DNA of 64,000 nt from Adiantum capillus-veneris (GCA_014529385.2 CM043960.1:125703043-125767042); one strand, 5' to 3'; shown: positions 23,482 to 35,614, counted from the first letter of the stretch. Program-made: numbers and translations. Notes: a model not told the origin generated them from the letters alone.

Positions 23482-23925
23482 CGGTATCTTTGCAATTGTC
23501 CTGGTCTAGCATCTGGTTTCAGTGGTATTCGGTGCTGATAGACTTCAGGATCTACTCCCTTCAGATCTGTATGTTCCCAGGCAAACACATCTTTATAGTT
23601 CTGGAACATTTTCCGTGCCTTTTCCTTCATTGTTAACCTTGATCATTCTAGGATTTTCCTCTGATCCTAGGTTCCACTCTTCTACTTCTTGGTCGTCTGG
23701 AAGCAACTAGTTTGGTCCGCCTCCTTTTCGTTTGGTCGATTCTTTAGCGTAATCCTAGGATGGTCCATTCATTTCTGAATCAATATTCTGATCCAGTGGG
23801 TACTCTTCAGAACATACTGGTTCCTCTACTATACCAGTATCAGCTGGTTCCACCATCCTTCCAGTTAGCTGAACTGTTCTTTCCCCTGTACTGACTTCAG
23901 TAAACTGATCAGGGAATTTTCTCTT

Positions 23926-24770
23926 CTACTTGTCAGCCTGCTCTTTGTTCAGCAATATTGCATTCAAGTCAATTTCTGCCAAAGGGAATATGTTCATAGC
24001 CGCTAGAATTTGCTCGATCTTCTTGGCTTTGTACTTCTGACACAACTCCTTCGGCCTCAGTTCCTTTTTCCAGCTCCGGGTATTGTTGGTATGGATTTGG
24101 ATTCTGCCACTGGCCCCTTCTATGGTCAAAGTTTGGTTTGCATAGTCATGAACAGCATGTGTTGTTCTCAACCATGGGCACCCTAGTAGCTTCCCATATG
24201 CTCCTTACACATCCAGGACTAGGAAACTGGTTTTGAATTTCTCCCTCCCAACTCTAATCTACATGTTTTCAATCATACCCGTCCCCTGTACGACTCTATG
24301 ATCTGCCATTCGTACTTTGAATGGTGTTGGTTTCATATTGTGATACCCATTCTTTGTTGAAGATGGGCTCCCATTATGTTGAGTCCTGCCCCTCCATCCA
24401 GGATAACGCTTGAGAGAGGTTCCCACTACTTCCTGACCTTATAGTCCACCTGAATAAGTGGAACTTCATCATCCCGGACGGCCATCAGGTCCAGTGTTCT
24501 GGCCTCTGCCTCAGCTTTCCTGCGCTGTCTGATAAAGTTGGCCACCTCAGGCAAGGTTTTTCTTATATCCTCCAGCTCTACAGTCAGCTTCTGAATTCTA
24601 TCACAAGTTTTCACATGAATTTCTTCTCTCTCTTGGTCAGATTGATTGTCAGAGCTTGAAGAACTGGTATCTTCACACTGCCATTCTTCTTTTGCAGTGC
24701 TTCCACTCTTTCCATCTATTACCATTTCATCAGCTAGTCCATGTACCACAGCCAGCATGGTCTCAGTCAT
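23926..24770 (-). pseudogene. Gypsy-1 gag-pol linker and aspartic protease
   Basis: 24770-24426 encodes an acidic linker after Gag (DTSSSSSDNQSDQEREE, then a helical stretch), ending at an in-frame TAG. In the same frame beyond it lies SSVILDGGAGLNIM, where Asp-Gly-Gly-Ala at 24398-24387 fits the retroviral-type protease site of plant gypsy elements (usually Asp-Ser/Gly-Gly-Ala/Ser). Further stops occur, then 24171-23926 carries the protease C-terminal part (HAVHDYANQTLTIEGASG). The assignment rests on the DGGA motif and its position before RT. Confidence 0.65.
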
Positions 24771-24916
24771 GGCCGGTACTGATTGATCTTTATCAGTCGC
24801 TCGATTGGGCTCGTATCCTCTGAATGACTCTAGCTTTGGAACTTTCTGGCTGCTCTGGCAGCTTCTTGGCTAAATCCTCTGTGATTTTAGCTGCTAGTTC
24901 CCTCTGCTCTTGCCAC

Positions 24917-26584
24917 TCAATCTACCACCTTTTCTTTACCTTTGGCCTTCCAAACTTCTCTTTGTTGAGCCCACTTGCTGCTGTTAGGATTGACTGGTGT
25001 TTTTGAAGTGTCTGGGATTTCTTCAATGACTACCCCCTTGCTCCTAGTAACTGCCCTGACTGGGACTGGCTCTGGTGCCTTAGCCTCAGTAGTAGTCGTT
25101 GCAGGTGCATCTGGGCATTGGGCTGCAAAATGACCATACTTCCCACAAGTATAGCAATTCATGCTCCTGTTTTGGAAGTTGCCTCTTCCTCTGCCTCTGC
25201 CCATTCCTGGTTGGTATCTCCCACGTCCCTGACCAGTACCACTGGTACCTGGTCTCTCCTCTTGAGCTACTTTGACTGGTTCTACCTTCACTGGTTCAGT
25301 GTAGGCAACCACTGACATATCTTTTCCTTTCTTAAAGTGGTGAATTCTGATGCCACAATTACTCCACAGGTGACCAAAGGCCTTGCAGTAAGTACATTGT
25401 GGACATTCAGTGGAGATATGGTCCTTGGATTTGCATCTTGAACACCAAGTCTCCATCTTTTGAGCTGGCTGTCTTGTGTGGCTAATTTCGGCAATCTGCC
25501 TAGCCGTCTCTTCAATTTTCTTTGTCCAGGATCCCTTCTTTGATTTCTCCTTTGCTCGTTCATTAGAACTACTATCAGAGCTACTGGACATCTCACTGGA
25601 ATCAGAAGTTTCAGTAGCAAAGCTACTGCTACTGGTCCTTCGCTTCTTGTGGCTCTTTTCCTTCTTAGCCTGCTGTTCTAGCTTTAATGCCCTTTGGACC
25701 AGGTCATTGAATTTTTTGGTAGGGGCTGGTACCTCTTGTTCCCTAAGCTTCTTGCTTCTGAACCCATTCAGGAACCATGCCCTCAACCTCTTCTCCGATG
25801 GCGGTTCTTGTAACTGCCTGGTTAGCTCCTTTATCTTTTCCACATAGCTGCGGACTGACAAATTCCTCCGTTTGATCTTATCTAATTCACAGAGAATATC
25901 TTCATCCCCTCTATTGTCGGAATATTCCAACCTGAAGGCTTTGAGCAATTTGTTATATGATCTGAGCTGGCAGGCAGGGTAATGGTAATACCATTTCCTC
26001 GCTGCCTCCTTCAAGGTTTGTGGAAAATATTCCCCCCAATCATCTTCATCAATGTTTTTTAGTTCAGCATACTGCTCGAAAGCTTGTATGTGAACATCTG
26101 AATCATCCTTTTTCCCTCCCTTGAATATTGGAAAAGAAATCTTCAGGGAAGCTGTGTAATCATTCCGATTACTACTGATCCTGCCACTTCTCTTCTTGGA
26201 TTCAGAATGACGCTTGGGAGCCTCCTTGCAATTGTCAGTGTCAGCATCCCAATCAATCTCTGTCTCTGTCTCAGTGTCAGTGTCTTCTCTGGTTTGTCTA
26301 CTAGAAGTACGGTGACTTCCTTTACTGCCCTTGGTATCCTCATCTCTCTGCCGGGACCGAGAACTCTTGGAGCTCTTTGCCTTCCGTGCTTCCCGTTCTG
26401 CCCGTCTGCGTTGAGAATGACTGGAGTGCTGTAAGTCCTACGCCTCATCAGCCTGACTATGCTCCTCTTGAGCCTCAGTGTCAGTCATCTTCTCTTGCTT
26501 GGGGTCAAACTCTCTTCCTGACTCCTCAGGAATGGGGTCAACACGAATATTGGATTTCCGACCACGATTGGATTTTGGTGCCAT
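24917..26584 (-). pseudogene. Gypsy-1 gag with three zinc knuckles
   Basis: The ATG at 26584 (minus) starts MAPKSNRGRKSN. TAG at 26440-26438 interrupts after 48 codons, and the same frame then runs to TGA at 24919-24917. Layout: Arg/Ser/Asp-rich N-terminus; the gypsy Gag capsid core (SFPIFKGGKKDD, AARKWYYHYP, FLNGFRSKKLREQ); a Ser-rich tract. Three CX2CX4HX4C knuckles follow, two adjacent (25444-25403 CSRCKSKDH, 25396-25355 CTYCKAFGH) and one further on (25156-25115 CYTCGKYGH) after an RG-rich stretch. Three knuckles are more than the one or two typical of gypsy Gag. Confidence 0.85.
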
Positions 26585-26654
26585 TGCTGAAAACTTAGAA
26601 CTTGGAGAAGAGTCTTTCAGTCAGCTTCAGCTCGAGCCACTGTGATCACCAAAA

Positions 26655-27121
26655 TGGAATTGGAGCTGATCTCTGGAGACAACCAATTCCAGTGTTGGAA
26701 GATTTCAGCTACTAGTGTAGGAAGATTTCAGAAAGCAAACTGGACAGGAATCAGAGACTAAACTAGAATTTGGATACTCAAATAAGAATCAGACTTATGT
26801 ACTGGAATTAAGGTTCAGATTCAGAAGACTGGAAGAGAAGTAAGTATAACTGAAATATATGCCATGATTGGGATTACAGATCAAGATTACAACGAACATG
26901 ATTTACAGAGAGAAAGTACAGCCGACAATACTGCCAATGATTCTCAAGTACAAGTATAGCCAAGGCACTAACCCAAATGATAATAATTGCCAACCCGATT
27001 ACAATGTAATGGGCCCTATTTATACACTTCGGGTTTACTGTAGTATTTACCTTAGTAACTACTAAGTAATTCGTTGCCCATCTTCTAAGAAGACGTTCCC
27101 GCATAGTGAACTATCCAGCCG

Positions 27122-27128
<7 letters not shown>
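26655..27128 (-). repeat. Gypsy-1 5' LTR
   Basis: 474 bp. TATAAATAG lies at 27024-27016 on the minus strand. Just inside the element the minus strand reads TTTTGGTGATCACAGTGGC. The primer site probably starts at TGGTGATCACAGTGG, but I cannot assign it to a tRNA. The right flank passes at once into (CA)n. Confidence 0.9.

Positions 27129-27219
<91 letters not shown>
27121..27219 (+). repeat. (CA)n followed by a 47 nt poly-G run
   Basis: Alternating CA to 27168, GAGAG, then uninterrupted G at 27173-27219. Next comes an inverted copy of the repeat-unit start (27220-27247 read on the minus strand gives GCCATTGATTGGCCTTGGCG). Confidence 0.95.
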
Positions 27220-27220
<1 letters not shown>

Positions 27221-27360
27221 GCATCAAGCGCCAAGGCCAATCAATGGCACTCTCTCTCTCTTTCAAACAGAAATAAACATAAATAAACATACACTCCTCA
27301 ACAGGACTAAATGGGAGAGAGAGAGATATGCGGCACATCGCAGGTCTCAGAGAGAGAGAC

Positions 27361-27425
27361 CATGTTTCATTTTCTACGGCACCACCTTGTGTGTCATAGG
27401 TGTGTGTGTGTGTGTGTGTGTGTGA

Positions 27426-27512
<87 letters not shown>

Positions 27513-27877
27513 ATTGATTGGCCTTGGCGCTTGACAAAGAATGCCCCCCCCCCCCTCCCCCCCCCAAAAAAAAAAAAAAAACTGGATCATGAACACAACC
27601 CACCACTTACTTCACGTACAACTTCTCAAATGTTGCCACAATAGGCCTCATGTAGTCTCCTCTATCACCACCCCTGCTGCCAACAACTGATCCACCACAA
27701 GCCCCACACCCTTATACAACCTCAATCCTCTGCTGGCCAGGATGCTAAGACTCTGGATCCAATACATGTCCCACTCGCCACAAGCGCTTGCTGAGCCACC
27801 TACTCCTCTATCGCTGCCTGTCCGCCACCCTTGATCCTGACAACCTCCATTTTTGCCTAGCTACAGCCCTCCACACC

Positions 27878-27952
<75 letters not shown>

Positions 27953-28077
27953 CCACATCCATCTCCACACTTTCTTCATCTTTTTTTGACCACTCTATGG
28001 ATGCTACAATGTTGAGAGCTCTAACATGATCATCCAAGCTTTTTAGCTTTCCCAAGGTTTCACATCTCAAACTCCAG
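27361..28077 (+). repeat. Dispersed repeat copy B (uninterrupted)
   Basis: The full unit without insertion: CATGTTTCATTTTCTA, (GT)n(GA)n to 27510, CCATTGATTGGCCTTGGCGC, C-run and A-run near 27543-27580, the unique body, GA tract 27880-27950, then TCCCACATCC through TCACATCTCAAACTCC. It lacks the ~110 bp 3' end seen in A and C and joins directly to copy C. Confidence 0.85.
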
Positions 28078-28079
28078 AG

Positions 28080-28431
28080 AGTGCCATTGATTGGCCTTGG
28101 CGCTTGACAAAGAATGCTCCTCCCCCCCCCCCCAAACTCGATCATGAACACAACCCACCACTTACTTCATGTACAACTTCTCAAATGTTTTTGCAACATG
28201 CGTCATGTAGTCTCCTCTATCAACACCCTTGGCTGCCAACGACGGATCCACCACGAGCCCCACACCCTTATACAACCTCAATCCTCTGCTAGCTGCCATG
28301 ACGCCAAGACTCTGGATCCAATACATGTCCCACTCGCCACAAGTGATTGCTAAGCCACCTACTCCTCTACTGCTGCATGTCCACCACCCTTGATCCTGAC
28401 CAACTCCATTTTTGCCTAGCTACGGCCCTCC

Positions 28432-28483
<52 letters not shown>
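28080..28483 (+). repeat. Dispersed repeat copy C, left part
   Basis: It starts GAGTGCCATTGATTGGCC and has the same body as A and B with small indels (for example GATCCACCACGAGCC). It ends in a GA tract at 28437-28482, where the LINE 3' end abuts. It resumes at 33046. Confidence 0.85.
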
Positions 28484-28486
<3 letters not shown>

Positions 28487-28546
28487 TAGATAGTTCTATT
28501 ATCGTTCTGGGAGGTCAAATATGACCTATGGGACCAAATGAACATG

Positions 28547-31500
28547 TCACGTGGTGTGAGTGAAGTTCATAAGTGACTCTCGATGCTCAAAAATGGCTGA
28601 AATGAGCGTCGCAATAGAGAGTCCACATTGTGGTTGGGAGAGGAAGGTATGTAGGGAGAGATCATGGCTGAATATATGGGGAAAAGAGGACCTAATGTGG
28701 CCAAAAGCTGAGCACTCAAGTAGTGTGTGGTACTCACTCTCTCGCACTTGACGAGGGCATAAGGTGCAAAGTCGATGACACTCCTCGCTAGTGCCCCAAC
28801 GTCCTGTCTCGCAGCGTAGAGAATGGGAGCTAAGACGAATGGAGGCAATGGTGCGGATCGCACTCAACGGGATGGGCTCAAGGATGTAGGAATGGGTTCG
28901 GTTACCTCGTTCCGAGAAGAAGAGAGATTTGTAGTTTGGGGCAACGTGTGTGGTGTAATGGCTGAAGCGAGAACCTCCGGATTTCTCCCAAGCCGTGATA
29001 CATTGGCGTTGTAAGAAGGCCTCATTAACTTGGGAGTCGATCGACGCATCCTTGACCAAGTGACATGCATCCCATCTTCCAAACCATTTCTTGATATCAA
29101 GCATCCACCCCGAACTTAGTATTTTGCTCTTGCATGTCTTTTGAACCATTTGACTTACTTCATATACGATTCTAGGAAGTCGATGCAAAGGGCTACGTTG
29201 TGTCTTACGCATGTACTCCACAACCCTTTGCATGCCCAAGACCTCAATGGGAAGCAATCCGGACTCAAGAAGTAAGAGCATGTAGGGTGTTTGTGTCTTG
29301 ACTTGGAGAAAGTTGGTGAGAAAACGCTTTTGGACATTCTCAAACTCTTTCCAAGTAGACTTCCCGATGCTTCCACCCCACACCTCCACTCCATAAAGAA
29401 GCACCGATGTCACCAATGTGTCAAAGAGGTACTTTTTGAGAGCCCAACACTTGATCTCTCCTGCATTGCACATGTTCTCAAATGCATAATAGGCCCTCTT
29501 TCTGGCTTCCAAGCGACGCATTGCACAATCCTTCCATTTATGATTGGATGGAACCTCAAGGCCAAGGTACTTGAAGTGATCTACCACTTCAAGTTTCTCA
29601 TTGTTATATACAATGCATGGATTTTCATCATTGAGGGTCTTTACAAGCATAACCTTGGTTTTGGATCCATTCACAATCAGCCCGCTATGTAGGCAAAAGC
29701 GTTCCAAGACACTCATAAGCTTTTGTGCATCTTCTAAGGTATGTGCCAAGAGCACTACATCATCGGCATAAAGCAAAAGCATGATCACTGCATTTCCAAT
29801 CTTAACCTCTTATATGCCTTCTTGCTGCATAAAGTCAAGAACCATGCATTCCAATTCATCAATGAGTAGCCCAAAGAGGGTTGGGGAAAGTGGGCATCCT
29901 TGTTTGACACCAATAGTGCTTGCAAAAAATTCTGAAATTCCATCTCCCATACGTAATCGACATATCACTTTTTGGTAGATGCGAAAGACTGCATGCATAA
30001 ATTCTCTCGGCACTTGAAGGCTTTGCATATGTCTCCAAAGATTTCCTCGCGGTACCATGTCAAAAGCTTTCTTGAAATCCACAAAGCAACAATACAACTT
30101 TTTTCCTTTCAATCGAGACGCTTCCATAAGAACTCGAAGAGTGACAAGGTGATCAATAGTGCTATGATGCTTTCGAAAACCTGCTTGGCCAAGTGCACGT
30201 TTGCCATTCTTTTCAGCCCATTCACTTATCTTCATCTCCATGATACATCCAAATAACTTTGCCATTAAAGAACCAACCATTATAGTGCGATAGTTGTTCA
30301 CATTGTTTACATCTCCTCCTTTGTGCAAAGGTTTGATCCAATTTGCACTCCAATCATGAGGCATGCCATACTGAAGTGCAAGGTTAAACATATCGCATAT
30401 CCAATATCGTGTTTTCTTGCTTGTCCATTTAATCATTTCAGCCTTAACACCTTGAAGGTCACCTGCCTTACAAGTAGCAAGTTTCTCAAGCGCGCGGCAT
30501 ACATCTTCAATGGTAAAGAAGGGAGACATAAATGGAAGGGAGCTACAACACTCCATCTTATCAACATTGGGTTGCTCATAGAGATTCTTACAATGCATAT
30601 ACATATCCTCAAGAGTCAAGTCACCAAAGCTCTCAACGCGCTTGCCTTTTAGATTTTGCCAAAACTTGCCACATGCATGTGCTTTCTCTTGTGCTAAAAG
30701 AAGTTGTTTTTCGACTTCCCACCTTCTCCTCTTCTTTTGAACAAGTGCTTTGTATGTGCGTGAACATTCCAAGTAAACTTCCTTGTCTTTGATTGCATCC
30801 AATCTTAGCAAGTGTTTTCGGGCTTAACTACATTCCATGTCAAACCATTTCTTCTTGGTGCTACCCTTCTTAGACCTTTTGCAAGACATGTGTTTCACCA
30901 AAAAGCATTCCTTCGCACAAGAGAAAATTACTTCTTTGAGAACTTTCCACTTGCATTCTAATGTTGGGCTCTCTTGATGCTCTATCATGCTTAACATTTG
31001 GTCCACCATAACAGCATATATAAGTGCTCGTTTGAAGTCTAGACGTAGGTACAAATGATTCACATCATGATTGGAGGCTACATGCTCGGGCCGTTTACCA
31101 CACTTGAGGTCAATACATAACATCCTATGATCCGATTCCGGATTCCATTCACCAAGTGTAAAGCTTTGTATGCATTCTAGAGTGGCTTCCGAGAACAACA
31201 TATAGTCAATCACGCTAGCACCGTTGTGCTTTCTACATGTAAAGTTATTGGTGCCTTGCCATAGAGATACACCATTTGCAATGAGCATTCCGGTACTATT
31301 GCACATATGTAGAAGTGACTTTCCATAGTGATCCACTTCTTTTGCATCATTAGAACTTCGATTATACATGTATGAGTCATCCATTCTTCTTGAGACATGC
31401 GGCATGTCTACTTGTTGTGTGTCGTGTTGTAGTATATTTGTGCGAGCATTCATGTCTCCAAAAACAATGACTTCACCTTGATCCTTGTAATGAGCAATGT

Positions 31501-31927
31501 CTTCCTCTAGTTCAACAAAGGGCTGATCTCTATCCATATTCAAGCAAGCATAAAAGTTGGAGTCATAGTGAGGAATGTAGCAACCGGCCACAAACATGAC
31601 TTGACCATTTGGTGGGCTGATTTTCAGCCATAAGTAGCGTTTATACTTATCTTCTTTGACAATGGAAACATCTTTCAAACCCTTTTTGGTCATACATGCT
31701 ACGCCTCCTTGGCCTCTTCGTTGCTTTGCATTTTTGGCCCACATCAAAGAATGCACATCGTATTTGTCAAATCCAAGAATTCGTTGCGCATCATGCTCCC
31801 ATGTTTCGACAAGAAGTATCACATCAGAGTCATTGGTAAGCTCATCAATGCCAATTCCCGCATTCCATGGATACCTGTTACAATTCCAAAAGCTTATTCG
31901 CAAGCGTGAGTTGGTCTCATAGATCAT
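28547..31927 (-). pseudogene. LINE-1 ORF2: endonuclease, reverse transcriptase, Cys/His C-terminus
   Basis: The ATG at 31927 opens a frame of ~1,126 codons, interrupted by TAA at 30826-30824 and TAA at 29812-29810. The N-terminal APE-type endonuclease shows SFWNCNR, VILLVETWE, VIVFGDMNART, GASVIDYML and PESDHRML. RT follows: NWIKPLHKGGD, QAGFRKHHSTIDH, CFVDFKKAFDMVPR, GVKQGCPLSPTLFG and the YADD site at 29770-29759. The C-terminus has a Cys/His motif (CTLCPRQVRESEYHTLLEC) typical of this LINE group. The first stop separates the nuclease from RT, and the second falls just before the RT active site. Otherwise the gene is well preserved. Confidence 0.92.
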
Positions 31928-31933
31928 GTGTCC

Positions 31934-32857
31934 CTATTTGTTGGGTGGACTTGCATCCTCCTTAAGTGGCTTTTCTTCTTGAGGTGATACCTTAACCTTC
32001 TTGCTTCTTTCCTCATATGCTTTGCGACGTACATTTTGTTGCATAATAGTGCGATCCTCATATACATTACAACCTGTTCCTTTGAGGTAGATCCAACCAT
32101 TGTCAAGGATGATCTTTCTCTTTACCTCATCAGCCATGGTACATACAATGGGTCTTTCTCCCGAGCGAGGGACTCCTTGTTTTCCAACTTGATGTGCACC
32201 ATAAGCCATGATTCCTGACATGCCAAAGTGTGTAGCAAAAAACTCTTCAATAGCAATTGCAAGAGATTGGGGTGTTTCCATGCTTTCCTCCTTGATTCCA
32301 CGAATGACGATGTTCTTTGAGCGTTTTTGTCATTCGTGCAATTCTTGAGTGTCCACATTCTTTGCTTGGACAACGGCTTGCACGATAGGAGATGTAGAAA
32401 CCACATTATCCTTACATATATCAGCCCATGATTTGGATGCATTTCTCATCTCACATACATCATGTCGTATTGTATCTATTGTTTCCTCTTTCAATACATG
32501 ATCACTCTTAACTTTGCTCAAGCGCTCTTTCAATACATTCATGTCAACAAGAGAGCGTTTACATTCTTGAACTTCATTCTCAAGATGCATCAAGCGTGTT
32601 GTTTGCATTTCAAGAACCTTGTTGAGGTGCTCATTCTCCACAACGAGAACTCTTAAAGTACCATTCTCCATTGCAAGTGCGTGCAACTCTTCACCTTGTT
32701 TGTTGACGGTTTCTTGTAATGAGATCAAGTAAGCCATGATCATTGCTTCCGTTGTTGTAGATGATGTGGTTGGATTAGCATCCAAATTCCTTGGAGATTT
32801 TGCATCATTCTCCATGGCGAGTGGCGCTTTTCCACCCTTGCGAGTTTTGTCTGACAT
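31934..32857 (-). pseudogene. LINE-1 ORF1, coiled coil plus nucleic-acid-binding region
   Basis: The ATG at 32857 (MSDKTRKGGKAP) starts a ~307-codon frame with a TGA at 32332-32330. The N-terminal half is a heptad-rich coiled coil (LQETVNKQGEELHALAMENG ... CKRSLVDMNVLKERLS). After the stop comes KNIVIRGIKEES and a globular segment resembling the RRM-like part of L1-type ORF1 proteins, which coat element RNA. The frame ends TAG at 31936-31934, six bases before the ORF2 ATG and in the same frame, so expression of ORF2 by reinitiation or readthrough is possible. Confidence 0.8.
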
Positions 32858-33042
32858 TGCCTTCAAGTCAGCAACAAAAACGCAAAGTTTTGACAGTTTT
32901 TTCAGTTCTGAGATGCTGTTACAGCAAAGCCTTCCATTACACAGAAAAATTATGTCTTTACATCAATGCGTAGAGGGCTTCGTGCTCTTCGATTGAGGCT
33001 ATAGATCACCTAAATCGGAGTTCGGATGAGCAAGTTATGGTC

Positions 33043-33045
<3 letters not shown>

Positions 33046-33083
<38 letters not shown>

Positions 33084-33312
33084 CCACATCCATCTCCACA
33101 CTTTCTTCATCTTTTTTTGGCTAGTCAGCGGATGCTACAATGTTGAGAGCTCCAACGTGACCATCGAGGCTTTTTAGCTTTCCCAAGTTTTCACTCCTTA
33201 CATAGGCAAGAGAAAAGGGGTTCTGCAAGGGGACAGGTGGCATTGCCTACTGCTACAGTGCTCATGGCAACGGTCGTGCAAGGCGGGTCTTCCATTCAGT
33301 GTTTGGGAAAAA
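33046..33312 (+). repeat. Dispersed repeat copy C, right part
   Basis: GA tract to 33080, TCCCACATCCATCTCCACAC, then the unit 3' end through GTGTTTGGGAAAAAT. It matches copy A right part including the last ~110 bp. Confidence 0.85.
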
Positions 33313-34027
33313 TGTGTCTCAGCTTAAGATCATGTCGTTTTCAATTTCAAAAATGCTGGTTGAGGGCAAGGGGAAAAAGGAGAAATCCCATCCCAAAAAT
33401 AGAGAACATAGTGTAAAAACCTGCAAAATAAACCTAATTTTCTAAATTTCCTCTTGGAAAATTAAAGGAAGCAAATTTGAAAATGATTTTTCTAGAACAC
33501 TGATGTGATTGCATTGGAGGATGATCATTGCCAGTTGAGGGTATTGGCCTTGGTCTTGGAGTTAGCAATCCTTTGCTCATTTGGATCCTCCTTGGTGTTG
33601 CATACCTGATGTGGGCCATTTTCCTCCCCCTAGAAATGGTGACTCCGGTCTCTTATTGTAGGGCTACCTCCATGCATGTGCCTCCACTGTAGGACTGCCT
33701 CCATGTCATTTTGCTTACATTTAGAGTCTGGTCATTTTGGAACGGCTAAATAGCCTTCTAGATTTGTTTGCAAGTCAAGAAAACTGGTGGCTTTTTGAAG
33801 ATAAATGCTTGATTTGAATGAGTGATGAGACAGATCTTGAACAGGTTCTTGCTAATCGAGAGGGCCTCAAAAGGCAACCATGTGAAAGGATATGCCCGAT
33901 TTGAGGCTCTGGTAGAGAGAGAAGATCCGGCTCGTGACCGGGCAGAAAGCAAGCTCGCTGGTACACATGACTAGGCTCTTCGCCTCTCACATGCTTCAGT
34001 TTAATATTACAAACTAGACATGCAGCT

Positions 34028-34099
<72 letters not shown>

Positions 34100-34216
34100 A
34101 GAACAAGATCACAAGAGACCTAAAATTTTTAGCCGATGAAAGTTGATTTTTGAACTCAAGGGCTTGCATGCTCACATACTTATACAAGTAGAGGGGGGCA
34201 CAGTGACCTCAAAGGT

Positions 34217-34267
<51 letters not shown>

Positions 34268-35579
34268 CTTAAAGTTCAGATTGACCAATGGGACCGAGTA
34301 CAACATGTGACATGCTTGAAGACTATGGATATAAGGGTGTCACTGACAAGTTGAATCCATGAGGTGGCTAGGAGAGAAAGGTATGTAGGCCATGTTATGA
34401 ACTAAAATGTAGGTAAAGCAAGTTTGATGCGATCAAAAGGTGAGCACTCATCTAGAGGGTACGATGATCACATTGTCAAATTGTTAAGGGATATAATTCG
34501 CTTACAAAAAGAGACTCTCCTACATGTAGTGCCTCAATGCTTTGTCTCACATTTAAGGGAGTGAGAGCTAAGCCAAATGGCTGCTATGGTATAAAATATG
34601 GGTAAGGGCAAGCATGTGAATGATTGAATATAGTCTGCTCTCTCAAAGAAGAACATGCATGTGTGTATGTTTTTTTTTTGTGTGTGTGTGTGAGTGTGTG
34701 TGTTTTGTAGCACACCCTTTCTTTTAGCATGATGCCTCAAACTCTTGCAAAGAGAAACGATTGATTAAGTGAACTTTTCTACTTTCATTGCCCTCACATT
34801 TTAAGGTGCCAATGGTGCCCAAATGTACACAAAAAAACAATATGCACCTTATATTACCAACATGCTTATGGTCAATTGCAAGAGACCTCAACATCCATGC
34901 GATAGTCTGGTAGATGCAAGTGTACGTGCTAGCTAGATTGAGTGCAATCCAACCTTTAAATTTTTAAATTTACCCACATATAGAGACAGTTTTTATAGCC
35001 ATGCAATCACCCCTAGGTCACACACCCATCATGAATACTGCCTTTGAGAAGCAAACGCCATACTACTCACCAAATCAGTTGTGCATACCAACGGCAAAGT
35101 TTCTTCTACTACTATGTGGTGTAATGTTGCATGTTGAGTCATGGCTGGTACATGCATCCTAAGTTCCAACAAATAGCAGTTGATAACTTAGTTGATTGTG
35201 ATGCCCCAAATGCAAGACCAAAACTACACGAGTGAAGCATGTGAGAGTTTCTATCATGACCAATGCCTTGATCGATAAGGATGGTGAGAGGGGATGCTAA
35301 TGCATCTAAAGAATTCGTCATTCAATGCAAACACTATATCCAAACAAGGATACCAGCTCTCTATTAGTATGTTTAGAGGGCCACTACCACTCACCAGGGA
35401 CCCATATCAATTGTGTGAGGGGGACGTCTCTAGCCTAGCGTCTCTAGCCTAATCACAAATTCACTGCCTCCTTAGAGAGAAACATAGGATGTTAAGACAA
35501 GACATCATGCGAAGGTGTCCATTACTTAATTTATTCCCAAGAGACCTCAAATTGACCTGATAATTCTTGAACTCAAAAA

Positions 35580-35614
<35 letters not shown>

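Larger units (their letters stand above)
16031..27128 (-). mobile_element. Gypsy-1: 11.1 kb Ty3/gypsy element with extra 3' coding region
   Basis: Direct repeats 16031-16515 and 26655-27128 bound an element read on the minus strand: 5' LTR (right), gag with three zinc knuckles, protease, RT, RNase H, integrase, a ~3.8 kb additional sense coding region, polypurine tract, 3' LTR (left). There is no chromodomain after the integrase. Together with the long segment between pol and the 3' LTR, this suggests a non-chromovirus lineage such as the Tat/Athila/Ogre group (inference). No target duplication is visible: the left flank is (GA)n and the right flank (CA)n. The reading frames carry many stops and shifts. 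Confidence 0.92.
28484..33043 (-). mobile_element. LINE-1: L1-like non-LTR retrotransposon inserted in a GA microsatellite
   Basis: On the minus strand: a ~180 bp leader, ORF1 (32857-31934), ORF2 with APE endonuclease and reverse transcriptase (31927-28547), and a short 3' end finishing in TATC repeats at 28495-28483, not a poly(A). Both flanks are GA tracts of repeat copy C, which would join into one tract if the LINE were removed. The length is close to full. ORF1 has one stop and ORF2 two, all in the same reading frame, so the element decayed only recently. Confidence 0.88.

Noticed and set aside
16256-27104. Identical 65- and 76-residue frames at 16256-16492 and 26868-27104
   Set aside because: They lie wholly inside the two gypsy LTRs and are duplicated because the LTRs are; no gene is implied.
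28560-32996. Plus-strand frames opposite LINE-1
   Set aside because: They are antisense shadows of the LINE ORFs, which carry clear endonuclease and RT motifs on the minus strand.
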